64,000 nt of DNA. Source: Parascedosporium putredinis. Lineage: Eukaryota > Ascomycota > Sordariomycetes > Microascales > Microascaceae. Where the stretch lies: positions 1,364,001-1,428,000 of the forward strand of contig CASHTG010000001.1 in NCBI GenBank assembly GCA_949357655.1, given 5' to 3'. Positions 13,636 to 25,132 of this stretch are shown piece after piece. The notes under the pieces were generated by a model. The model was not told where the DNA came from, made no database searches, and worked only from the letters and a program-made list of their open reading frames with translations. A program made the position numbers and the translations under genes. Within the stretch, counting starts at the first letter, position 1. Every line of letters starts with the position of its first letter.

Positions 13636-15634
13636 TGTTCTTGCGAGACAAGGAAAGGAAACCCCGAAAGGGGAAACAGAAAAAAGAAACAAAGACGGAC
13701 GAGATCAAGGTGGAAAGGGTTGGTGCGTAGAAAGGGAGAGAAAAAAAGGAAGAATAACGAGAGTGCTAACGGATTGGACGAGGATGCACCGAAACCTCGC
13801 TCCGGAGACGACGCGGTGTGTGGCGGGGAGGGAAAGAGCAAAGGACGCGGGACTTGACGGGAAATCCGCGGATCAATAAAGTGCCGTGACGAGAACGGGG
13901 TGGAGATCCTAGACGAGTACTTGGATAGTCTGGAGAGTCACCGCCGGGCGGGCGAGAGGCGAAAAAGAAAAGAAAAAAATTGAAAGGGGGAAAAAAACTC
14001 TCGTCGCCAACCCAAAAGGGAAGAGAGGGCAAAAAGGCAATTGAATGACGCGAGCCAAACGCCCAAGAGGCAGAAGCTAAAAACTGTGCAGTCAAGTCAT
14101 CGAGGAAGACAAGGGGCAAACGCGGAAACACGGCCAGGCCCTATTAGCGCCAACCCCGCATACCACGCCGCCAGTATCTTGTGCTTGTGCTTGCGTGCGT
14201 GCCGCCTCGGGCATATCTAAGAGAGTACGAAAAGACAGGAAATCCTTGCATCTCCCCGACCGTTGAGGATCGGCGCGAAAAGAGTCATTGAGGTGGAACA
14301 GAGTCGAGAGTGGAGGTAGAGGGGACAAGAATCCAGACCTCGTCTCCTTGCTCTCCCCACGTGCTGTCGTCGTCCAATGTCCAGCCGCCAGCAAGATTGA
14401 TCCATAGATACTTTGTCGACCTGAGGAAGTGGGAAATGGGCTGGACCCCATATACCCTCAAAGACCTCAAAGACTACAACCCGAATATAGACATCAAAGT
14501 CCATCCGTCCGCCATTGCACCCGCTTGACGAGATCCATCAATGGAGATGCATGCATGGCTACATGTACATCGTTGACTCATCCTCCCTCTAAGAATCCAC
14601 GATATTCCTATTCGTCGACAGGACATGAGAATCGACGCCCGGTCTTGGCTGGCCGTCCCCGACCGCTCCTTTTGTCTCCACCCAGAAAACATGCTCCCAC
14701 GGGCCCACCAGCCCCAAAGCTAAAACCGTCCGCTCCTCGCCGCAATGCCAAGCCAAGAGCTCCTCGCCTCCGCCTCGAAGGAGCCCGCCCCGTCGAGTCA
14801 GTCACCTCATAATACGGCAGGCCGAGCCGTCACACAGCTTCACACACATATTCACACATGCATCTTCACACATCCATCTCCGCTCTCGGACTTCCGTACA
14901 TCCGGGTTTAGAAGCAGCAGGAAGCTTTGCTGAATTCTATTACTCCAAGTTGGCTTGGCTATGCAATTCCGTCCAACATCTTAACAAGTCTTCTATCTTG
15001 CTCCTGCGTCCATGCGTCCACGCATCAGCACCTCCCCCAGCTAGCCCGACAGAGGTCGACAGCGTATACCTCACACAGAGTGGCTGTTTGCCTTGCTTTG
15101 ATCCCCAACAACCCCTCCTTTTTGCTTCCTCCCCTTACTTCACCCAACGCGCCACGTCCACCTTTCTTGGCCTAGGCTCGCTACTTTCATTCGCAGCCTT
15201 ACTCGCTTCTTTGCTCCTCCATTCGCAAACCCCTCTCCCATATAGTAATACAGAGTCTAAGCACATAAAGAGTTGGGAGGGAGAGAAATAGAAGAGAAGA
15301 CGCCGTGACAGAACAATGAAAAAATGACTTGAGAGAGAGAAAAAACAAGGAGATAGGAAATAATAAGGAAGACGAAAGAAACAACCAACGGTCGATGCCA
15401 AAGAGAGCCCGCAGCCAAGCGAGGCGAAACAGAATCGAGGCGATGATGATTCAGGATCCAACCAGCCAACAAGGCTATTCGTTTGTAGTAGCCGGCTCCA
15501 ATGTATGTGTGTGTGTCTGGGTGAAGTGAAGCTTAGAAATCTCCATCGCCTGCCTCTGTACCCCGTAGACGCCATGGCGCCTTATGCCGTCGATGATGTG
15601 CGGGTTGGTAAGGCTCGTCATGAAATCGCACTTT
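13636..15634. promoter_or_regulatory. Intergenic: bor1 promoter/leader and m-AAA 3' flank
   Basis: These 2 kb separate two tandem minus-strand genes. The 462 bp next to bor1 (13636-14097) contain no minus-strand ATG, consistent with a transcribed leader, and read as pyrimidine-rich on the minus strand. The distal part holds CACA-rich repeats near 14830-14875. No additional gene is visible. Confidence 0.5.
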
Positions 15635-18549
15635 CTATAACCGAGAGGAGTCGTTCTTCTCAAAAGCCGAAGGAGCGGGGGTGTGTCCGTTTCCTCCGCA
15701 GGGAAGGGCGGCGATACCTCGCCGGGCTTGCCACCAAAGTACTTCTCAAAGTCCTGGTGGTTGTCCGCGAATGGTCGCGGGCCCAACAAGCGCACCAGGT
15801 CGTCTCGCGTGAGCACCTCCTTCTTCAGCAACTCCTCCGCCACCAGTCCAACCTCCTTCTTCCTCGACACCAACAGGTCCTTGGACATCTTGTACGCCTC
15901 ACTCACGATCCTCTTGACCTCGGCGTCGATCTGCTTGCCCGTCTCCTCTGCAAACGGCTTCTGCAGCTGCTGGCCTTCGTTCTCAAAGTGGATCGGTCCC
16001 ACCTTGTCCGACATGCCCCACTGCGTCACCATCCGCGTTGCCATCGCCGTCACCTTCTTGAAATCATCGCTCGCGCCCGTAGTCACGGTCGGGAAATGAA
16101 TCTCCTCTGAAACTCGTCCTCCGAGCGTCATCGCCATGCGGTCCATCAGCTGGTGAACCGACATGAGATACGCGTCCTGAGGAAGATACTGCGCATAGCC
16201 CAATGCACCCTGTCCTCGGGGAATGATGGAAACCTTGAGCAACGGGTCCGCATCCTTGAGGAACCATCCGCAAATGGCGTGACCCGCCTCGTGGTACGCA
16301 ACCGTCTTCTTCTCCTCCGGTCGAAGCACCAACGACTTCCTCTCCAAGCCACCAATGTGTCGCTCAATGGCCTGTTCAAAGTGCAGAAGAGTCACCGAGT
16401 CCGCATTTGCCCTCGCAGCTATAAGCCAGTTGTTAGCCACTAATCACGCCAATCATCCGCAACACGAAGCGGTGGAAAAGGGGCAAAAGGGGAAAAGGGG
16501 GAGAGGGGGAGAGGGGGAGAGGGGGAGAGGGGGAGAGGGGGAGAGGGGGAGAGGGGGAAAAAGTCTTACCAATAAGTGCAGCCTCGTTGACGACGTGGGC
16601 GATATCGGCACCCGAGAAGCCGGGAGTGAGTGTCGCCAACCGGCCCGTGAGATGCTCCTTGTCCTCCTGCGTGACAATCTTCTGCAGGTGCACCTGGAAA
16701 ATGGCCTCGCGACCCTTTTGCGTCGGCCGGTCGATGAAGATGTGCCTGTCGAATCGCCCCGGCCTCATGAGCGCCTTATCCAGGATATCCGCTCGGTTCG
16801 TGCCAGCAAGCACCACCACCTGGTCTGCCGTGTTGAATCCGTCCATCTCCGTGAGGATCTGGTTTAGCGTCGCCTCCCGCTCGTCGTTGCCACCTCCACC
16901 CATGCGAGAGTCTGTGCGCGCTCGCCCGATGGCGTCGATCTCGTCGATAAAGATGATGCAAGGTGCATTCTTGCGCGCCGTCGCGAATAAATCTCGCACG
17001 CGCGATGGTCCCACGCCGACAAACATCTCCACAAATTCGGAGCCGCTCACGCTGAAGAAGGGAACCTCGCACTCTCCCGCCGTCGCCTTGGCAAGCAAAG
17101 TCTTACCCGTACCGGGGGCCGGCCAGGATGGCACCGCGCGGAATCTTGGCTCCCAGCCTTCGGAACTTCTCTGGGCTCTTGAGGAAGCTGACAAACTCCA
17201 TGATTTCGACCTTGGCCTCGTCCATACCCGCCACATCCGTGAACTTGACCTTGATCGCCGTCTCGTGGTTGAACTGCTTCGCCTTGCTCTTGCCGAAACC
17301 AAACATCTGGTTGCCCGCGCGGCCACCCATCTGCCTTGTCGAGTACATGAGAAGACCAACCAAAAGGACAGTAGGCCCAAAGGCGACGAGGAGGTTCAGC
17401 CAAGGGCTCTGTCGGCCGTACTTGACGGGAATGCGCTCAGAAGTAGGGATGCCCAAGTCGTCCTGCGCACTATCCAGGCGCTTCTCGAAGGAATCAACAG
17501 ACCCAATGGTGAAGAAGTACTGGACATTGGGGTCGACAGACTGCGATCCCTGGTAGACCGACCTCACCGCATCTCGGTTCAGCTGGACCTCGACGCGGCC
17601 CTCGTACACCACGAAGCGCTCAACCAGGCCCTTGTCTAGGAACATGCGCTGCAACTCCTGCCACGTAATCTCCTTGCTCTCGCCAAACAAGAATCTGTCG
17701 ATAAAAGGCGATAGGATGAACCAAGTGACCGCCATCAGGATATAGTCGTTGATCGAGAAGGGCCCGATTTTCTTCGAGAAGCCTGCGCCTTGCCCCTCCG
17801 AGCCTTCCTTGTCCTCCTTGGACTTTTGCTTGTCGCCGCTTTGCTGTTGCGCGTTGGGGCCGTTGATCTTTTCTTCCTCCTCTTTCGCCTGCATTTCCAT
17901 AATCTTGATGGCCGTCTTGTGCACAATGCGCGTAAACTTGATCATCTCCTTAACCGTTGGCGTTTTGCGCTTAGGCGATCGAATCATTTCCATCAGCTCC
18001 TTGGGCGCGCCATACTTCTCCAGGTCCGCAATGAGGGTCTTGAAGAAGCTGCTCTGTCCCGTCGGCAAGTTCTCCATGGCTTTGAAGAGCGCCTCCTTGT
18101 CCTCCTCCGTGAGCCTCACCCAGCCCTCCGGGAGTTCTCGGACAGGCGCTTCCTCCTCTCCTTCCGCCTTTGGTGTTTCTGTCGCGTTCGACTTCCCTTC
18201 TTCCGCCGCATTCTCTTCTTGTGGTTGTTGTTGCTGTTGCTGCTGCTGCTGCTGGGTCTCGGTCGCCTTCTTATCCTGCCCGTTCAGATCCTTCTTCTCC
18301 TCGTTCTTGCCCTTCTCTTCCGGTTTCTTTCCATCCTCGGGGGCGGTGTCGGAGGCGGCGTAGGAGGAGCGGTGGAAAAACACCTCGTCCGGCAATGCAA
18401 GCTCGCCGCCGAGGCACCCGCTCAAGGACGCGGCCCCTCGGTATTCTCGCAAACGAAGCGGAGGGGGTTCTGAATGGTGACGTCGAAACGGACAACGTAG
18501 AGGTCCTCGTGAGGCGGGCCAATTGGCCCGCCCGAATTAATCTCGACAT
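15635..18549 (-). CDS. Mitochondrial m-AAA protease subunit (FtsH-like, Yta12/Afg3 type)
   Basis: ATP-dependent zinc metalloprotease of the mitochondrial inner membrane, acting in the matrix on misfolded and processed membrane proteins. Exons 18549-16570 and 16418-15635, about 922 residues. It opens with an Arg/Ser/Thr-rich, acid-free presequence (MSRLIRAGQLARLTRTSTLS), then an acidic linker with a polyQ run, two membrane segments flanking the FtsH extracellular-type domain, Walker A (GTGKTLLAKA), Walker B (CIIFIDEIDAIGR), the second-region-of-homology motif (TNRADILDKALMRPGRFDRH) and the zinc site HEAGH near 16290. Three contractions break the frame: near 18436 (between presequence and body), 17112-17117 (inside Walker A) and 15679, where the normal frame ends KNDSSRL at a TAG at 15637-15635. 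Whether it is the Yta12 or the Afg3 paralogue cannot be settled by eye. Confidence 0.95.
16497..16558. repeat. Perfect 8-bp tandem repeat in the m-AAA intron
   Basis: GGGGGAGA is repeated seven times without error, plus a partial eighth copy. On the coding strand it is a (TCTCCCCC)n pyrimidine tract starting about 11 nt after the donor site of the 151-nt intron (16419-16569). Confidence 0.95.
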
Positions 18550-20046
18550 GGGCGCGGGGATTTCCGTTCGTTGTCGTGGGCGGCGGTCGTTGGAGGTTGT
18601 TTTCGAGGCAAATCGAGCAGGAGTCGACTGGTCGTTTAGGGAAAGAAAAATCAAGCCGTGCCAATGGGACGACTCAATCAAAAAATAAAGAGAAGGCCGG
18701 GGCGTTACCCGACGGAATTTTCCTAGTCTTCCTCTTGACAAGGTCGCTTCAGCCAGGGGAAGCTCTCCAAAACCTGGCGGATACGGTGGGAGTGGGAAGG
18801 GGATGGAAAATGTGGTGAAAAGTGGAATGATAGAAAGGTGCTCGGCTGAGGTTGGGAAAATTCGTGACGCATTAACTCGTGACGACGGAGCTCCCCCAAT
18901 TGACCGAGCTTTTTCCTAAAGGACTGGAAGCTTAGGGAAGGCGCTGGAGGCTAGCCAATGGTGCTGGGCGAGTGGCAAGCCTCGCTGCACAAACAACTCG
19001 GGAAGCCTGGACGAAGGACCTCTGCCAGCGCACTTCCCCTGCGGTATTCAGTATCACGTGATTGCTTATGTCCGACTTCCTTAACTCCTTGTCATGCCTT
19101 CCTCAGCAGAATACTCAAGTTCCTTCACCAATTCAACAGGTCAGGTCCGTGGGATCAAAGTCCGGTCCATCCGGGGATGGAGGTGATGTCAGCGCTCCTG
19201 GTGCCTGAAGAAACTCTCTCAGCGGAGCCAACAGCCTCCTTGCCGTCGAGCATTACAAATGCCGAGGTATAGATGGGACTAATTAAACGTTCCCCCAGGA
19301 TATTGGCCCTGAGCCTTTCAAGCTCCAGCATTGCTCGCTTTAGGGACCGCGCTCCGAGAGGCATCGACTGAGACAATGCAGGAAAGGCGTTCCCCGGCCT
19401 GTAAAGATAGAAACTAAACCGAGACAAGAAATGCGTAGGAAAGGCTAAACGAGCGGGTATCAACTCGTCATCTACTATTTGCTAGGCGTGCAGCACCCAA
19501 GAGCTCCAGTACGAAGCAACGAGAGCGACTAATAAGGATAATCCATTCAATTACATCTCCAGTCAAGCAGGTCAAAGGGCCAAGGAAGCCAACGACTAGC
19601 CGCGGGCATCAAAATCTAATTAGAAGAACAGATAGAAACGACAGGCGATGAGAGGCGAGAACATAAAAAGAAGGTACATGTAGGAAGAGCAAGAACGAGT
19701 CGGAGCAGCGAGAGAAAAAAATGGGGAAAGAAATCTCCCATAGAGAAAAACACAAAAGTAGAGGAGAGGATCAAGAGAACACAAGGGAAGCAGCTATCCC
19801 AAAACGTTGAAAATAAAAATCGTTAGCCATTACATCCAGTCATATCTCCAACGCCCATCCGCTATCCTTTTTACCAGCCATGCAAATTCGATGCCCATAA
19901 ATGTCGCCAGTCTTGATGCATGTGCTTTTGTCAACCTTCGACCACGGCGATCACGCCCGTTCCCATTAGGTGGTCTTTCTATTGTTGTCCCTGGCTCCAA
20001 ACGGTGCGGTTCCAAAACACCCGGCACCCAGTCGCCCCCAATCATA
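18550..20046. promoter_or_regulatory. Intergenic: m-AAA promoter and transcription-factor 3' flank
   Basis: This 1.5 kb has no recognisable gene. The 319 bp nearest the m-AAA start contain no minus-strand ATG, supporting the chosen start. The stretch 19500-19830 is A-rich, as expected downstream of the neighbouring gene. Confidence 0.5.
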
Positions 20047-23000
20047 TTACATCGGCCCGGGACCAGTACCGAAATTTCCGTTTTCCACCGTAGGATACGC
20101 ACCGCCGCTCATCTCGGCAAACTCCCAATCTAGCGACATTGGTAGAGCGTAGAGATCATGTGGGAGCAAAGGTTGCTGGAACGCCATTGCCATGTGCGGT
20201 GATTGAAGGCCAGGGGAGGGAAACCAGTAAAGTCGTTGAAGTTGAAGTCGCCGTCGGGTAGGTTAAACTCTTGGGGCCAACCGGCGGAGGGGAGAGCGGG
20301 AGAGGGTTCGTTCGCCATCGATGGCTTCATGGGTGCGAGGTTCCTGGCCCCTCTTCTATCCGGTATGTCGCCCGTCGGTGGCGGCGACCTGTGGCCGCCA
20401 TGGCTCGACGTCATCGGGGTTCCATGAGTTGTGGGAGTGGCTGCGCTCGGCCGGGGTGTTTGCGCTGCCGCGGACGGCGTCGGAGTACCCGCCGCCGATG
20501 CCGAGCTGGGTTCGTGGCTCTTGCGTTTGCGACGAGACGCCTGGTCCTTCTCCGCCTTCTCAATCACCTTCTTGGCGATGCGTTCGAACTCGGAGCAAAC
20601 TCCCAACATACGATGCACACCACCGGTCTCTGCCTCTTGCCCAAGCATAGATAAGAAGTTGACAACAAGGTTGAGCAGCTTCGTGTCAGACTTGGCCCTC
20701 GGGTCCAGCGGGTTCTGGAGAATATTTCCAAATAGAGTCATGAGAGCCGACACTGGGAAATAGAGGATAAGCCTAGAAGCAGAAGAGGATAAAATGTTAG
20801 AGTAGGAACACGGGCGGGGTTTCGACCAATACACGACGAAACCGATTCGGCCTGGGCAAACCGGCCGAACCTAGGGTTGCGGAAAAACTCACCAAACACA
20901 GGAGAAGTCACCCTGCGGGATATACTTGAGTAGCGAGATGGAGGCGCGGGCGGAAGCGGTGCAGAGCGCTGCCGATGAAAAGATTCTGGGGTTGAGAGGC
21001 TTCGAGTTGAGCCCTTGGATCGCATAATTCGAGAGACGGCTCGTCCAGTACCCATGGTGGACGGACATGCGGTGGATGGTGGTCAGGCAGTTGTAATAGG
21101 CGAAGTGGAGCATGACGACATGCAGGATCAAGGGCGTGTGAGATGCCTTGATCTCATGCTCGGGTCTGAAATCAATGGGGATCTTGTCCTTCCAGTCCTC
21201 GAGCTCCTTGTCCAGCTCGCCAATGGTGTTGAGAAGTTCGCCAGCAGATTGCCGCGTGGCCTTGGTCGAATAAAGTCGCTTGTAGACGCGGCTCTCGATG
21301 CAGGCGAATTCGCACATGACCCTGAACAGATTCAGCTTGCCCTTGCCATCAGCAAGGGGGATGTTGCCAATGCCATCCTCAGGATCCTCACTTGGGAGCT
21401 CAACATTCATATCATCGTCATCTTGCGCGGGGGCGGCCAGAACGGATACAGAGATCCTTGTCGAGGATATACGAGATCCAGAAGACTCGCTTTCGCTGCT
21501 CGATCTCAATGGGGTTGAGATTGAAGCCAGTGCCCTTCTTGTGCAGGCCGATGCTGTGGGACAATCGAATAGCGGTGGCGATCAAAAGGGTCGAGGGCTG
21601 GGGGTTGGGGGTCCCTTGCATGAAGGCCGCCATGCCAAGCAAGGCCTGCACACTCAGAAGATCGTTGTTCCTCATGATGAGCTCAGAAAAGACACCCATG
21701 GCATTCTTAAGGTAGGCCCACGACTTCTCGTCCTCCTCGGGCGGAACGAGGTTGCTCATCACGCGAAGGCGATGTGCTGTGGCGAGGACGATATTCAAAC
21801 TTGCCCACCATCCGGACCCTTGGTAAGGGTTGTCCGAATATTGCCTCTCGACAAGGTGCATGAAAGTAGGCTGGTGGAAGAGGGGAACATGCAGTTGAAG
21901 TTTTCGAAATAGTCCTTGAGAAGAGACAGAGTTTCACCCTTGGGCGGGAGAGGGCGGAAGATGGGCCGCTGGAACAGGTCGCAGAAGATTTCGGGCTTCC
22001 AGTTCGTCCACTTGTGGTCATCGAGAGAGACATCGGAGATCATTTGCTGGAAAGACTCATCCCCAGTCTTCTCGTTGACCCACTGAATACCCTTGGGCGA
22101 GAAGATGGAGAAGCCAGATGACGAACCTAGAGGGGGTGAAAAAAGGTTAGCGAGGTGGAGGGCGCCCAAAGTGCGAGGAAGAGGTCTTTCCTCGATTAAA
22201 ACATACCGATATACCTAGTCTCCCCGCTCTGGTTTGTTACAAGGGAACACATCATCTCAGACAAAGCCTCAACCTCTTCTTCCACCGGAGGATCCTCGGG
22301 CGTGACGGACTCGCGGCTCTCGGCATGTGTGTCCTTGATAGGCTCGGGAGAGGTCAAAGCGCTTTGGGAGAAGACCCTACATCATGGCCAGATGTAGCCT
22401 GCGAGGGAGACGTGGGGTTGGAGAGAGACTGCGACTGCTTGACCTGCTGGGTCTTTTCCGCAAGCCTCTTTTCCAGGGTTCCGAGGTCAGTCGCGCCGTC
22501 GTCATCGCCGAGAAGGCCAGAGAGCCTCAAGAGACTCTCCATGCGGCCAAGCCGGTTTTCCAGGCCCTCGATATATTTCGCCCTAAAACCTACAGTTAGC
22601 AAAGACCATCCCCATACGTTGTCGCTGCGGTCCAAGCAATGAAATGCAGCCAAAGGCCACAAGCTGGCATTCCGCGAATACAAGTCCCCGCACGAGGGTC
22701 TGCGGCAGGAGCAAACATTGCGGTGCAGGGCAAGGAAGGATGGCGCGGACATACCCCTTAGGAGGATTCCTCTTCTTCTCGACCTGCGTAAATACGCAGT
22801 CGGTCTTGTAATTGATGCAATGGGTGCAGGCGGGGAGCTTGCCGTCGCACTTGATCTTCTTTTTCTACACATGTCGCAGGCCTGTGGGGCGGAGTTCCGC
22901 AACTCAAGTCAGCTCACTATTCCCTCCAGCACCAAGGGCGCTTTATCGCAATCATGTTGCTGTTGGCACAAAAATATCTACCTACCCTAGCGATTCTCCT

Positions 23001-23183
23001 CCTCTTGGCCTCATTAGCATCGTCAAGCAGGGTTGTGGGATCCGGAAACATCTGAGCGGCCAACTCGGGAGGCAGGTGGCCCATGGGCATGCCATCGTGA
23101 GTGTAGGGACCGAAAAGCTGAGGCGGTTGGTTGATCATGGGTTGGTGCCCCATAGGGGGCATCTGAAAACCCATATGGGCCAT
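20047..23183 (-). CDS. Zn(II)2Cys6 transcription factor with fungal_trans domain
   Basis: Nuclear DNA-binding regulator of the Gal4 class. Five exons: 23183-22986, 22881-22755, 22582-22207, 22126-20893, 20772-20047, about 888 residues. The N-terminus is Met/Pro-rich; then the binuclear cluster ACDMCRKKKIKCDG..ACTHCINYKTDC, the linker [20 protein letters not shown] with a coiled-coil-like stretch, an acidic spacer, and the fungal-specific regulatory domain with IRLSHSIGLHKKG and RVFWISYILDKDLCIRSGRP. The C-terminus is Ser/Pro/Thr-rich and ends NFGTGPGPM. Shifts lie near 22862 (inside the zinc cluster), 22360, 21884, 21431 (two lost or one gained) and 20214; with them all intron phases close. 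The linker recalls the Neurospora COL-26/Trichoderma BglR group from memory only, so the target pathway is unassigned. The start is the only ATG for about 400 bp upstream. Confidence 0.86.
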
Positions 23184-23787
23184 CGTGAAAGGCGTGAAGC
23201 CCTAAAAAGGCGCCGAAATGCGTTGCTTGGGGCTCAGTCGTCAGGTAGAGGTCGGCTAGTGCAGCGAGTGCCACGTTCCGTTTGCTCTTGCTTGATCCCT
23301 CGTCTTCCGGAAAGAGCGGACCTCGATATTGCTGTAGTTTACGGCTTGGAAGGAATTTTTATCGATCGCAGATCGTATTTTTGAGGAGACGGGAGTCAAA
23401 GAAGACGGTCGGATTCGCGGGGAAGTGGTGGTCAAGAGGGTTGAATTTGCTGGTGTGCTCACACTGCGGTAGTGGGATGTCGTTGGGCGGTGGTTTTAGT
23501 GGTTGGGGATGGGGTTTGGTAAAAGGTGGGATGAAGCTTAGTATTATGGAAGTCCCAAGCTCAAGGATGATGGATTCCACTATGGATCCATTGGATCAAT
23601 CCGATCAATCAATGTACTTTGTAATTGCTTCAAGTGTACCGGGTCCGGGGGCACCTTTCTGTAACACTGGGCGCCCTAATTCGCTGACTCCTGGGGAAAT
23701 GGTGGCGGAGCATGCTAGAAAGGAACTTTGGCGCCGAAGCTACACGAAACACACACACCCTGAACAAGGCGTGCAAGCAACCCTGGC

Positions 23788-23855
23788 CCTCTTTTTTTTT
23801 TGTTCTTTTTTCTTTTTCTTTTTCTTTTTGTATTTTTTTTTTTATATATATCTCT
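23788..23855. repeat. T-rich low-complexity tract
   Basis: Runs of T broken by single C, G or A, ending in a short TA alternation. No gene significance is visible beyond a possible nucleosome-poor region upstream of the transcription factor. Confidence 0.85.
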
Positions 23856-25116
23856 TTCCAATGTTCTCGAAGCAACGGATGTGTGTTGAAGTGAAGACGC
23901 TCTTCCTCCAGAACCCCTTGGCCACCCCTGGTCAAGATCGCTACGACTACGAAATAGATTGAACGGGTAGGCAAGCCAGAAGCCACACGAGAACCAACTC
24001 TGTTTTGCAAAGTAGCATGGCTGGCCCCGGGGTGAACACTGGGAGAGAAGGTGTGGCCACCCGCAAGACAAGAGAGCAAACTCTCGGAGAGCGCGGAGAC
24101 GGGGAGGTGAAAAATTGCAGAGCAAATGAGGGACAGAAAGCGGAGCCTAGCAATGCACAGGACGGCAAGAAATGGGAAACAGAATTGGGAGTGCGAGTCA
24201 CCTCAGTTGATGGAAACGTCCGAGTTTCGAGTTTCGAGGCTGTCGGAGGGTCTGAGCAGCTTTTCCTAATTGAGACTACATCATGGCGGGACCAGATGGG
24301 TGGTTGACTGCACGGTAAAAGGGAGGCAAAGACGGCTAGGCCCTCGTGCGCCAAGGTACAGGGAAGAAGAGGGGGGCGTGTGGGGAAGAAACGGGGTGCA
24401 GCCTGGTGCACTGCTTTTTGTTCGGTGGAAACAAAACTCGGGATGGCGACAGAAGGTGGGAGAAGGGGTGGGCTCGGGAGCAAGAGGGAGAGATGGTGAG
24501 ACACATTGAACGAGAAACATTTCGAACAACCTTTAGTCGTTTTTCCGCAGATGGGGAAGCGGGGAATCCGTTGGAGGCAAAACCACCACCCGATGTTCGC
24601 TTCAACGTCGACGTGGCCAGGATGAATCCATCCACCATTGATCACTGCATCTGGATATCGGGGCGGGCTTCGAAAGTCGGTGGAAGAAACGGGGTGATAC
24701 AAAGCCACTAATTAGCCATAATTCACCTGAGGGAGGCAGGCGCAGAGCCAGTCATGGACCACTTGATAGCCAGCCTCATCATCCATTTGATGAGATCCCA
24801 AGCAGCATCGGCTCAATGCTCAAGTTGTCGGTGTCAGCGCTGGCTGGTGTCAGTGTCAGTGTCAACTTGAAGCGTTTGATAGATCGAGAACGTAGCGGGT
24901 TATACACGATGGATTCTAGGCCAACGCCTGGCCCATATCCATCCCCACCGGAGAGACTCCCTATCCAGCACGAGCTCTTCTCTTCTTTCCCTTGTGCTGC
25001 GACTCGATTCTCAATTTGCCAATACGATTATTGCATTTCATGAAAGGACAAGCAATCCATTGATCTCCAAGTTGAGGCAATCGCGTTGGGTGAAGCCCCT
25101 TGCGGTGCCCGAGCTC

Positions 25117-25132
25117 ACTAGTGTACACTAGT
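25117..25132. repeat. Perfect 16-bp palindrome ACTAGTGTACACTAGT
   Basis: The two 8-base halves are exact reverse complements with no spacer. It lies about 1.9 kb upstream of the transcription-factor start codon. It could bind a dimeric regulator or be chance. Confidence 0.9.
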
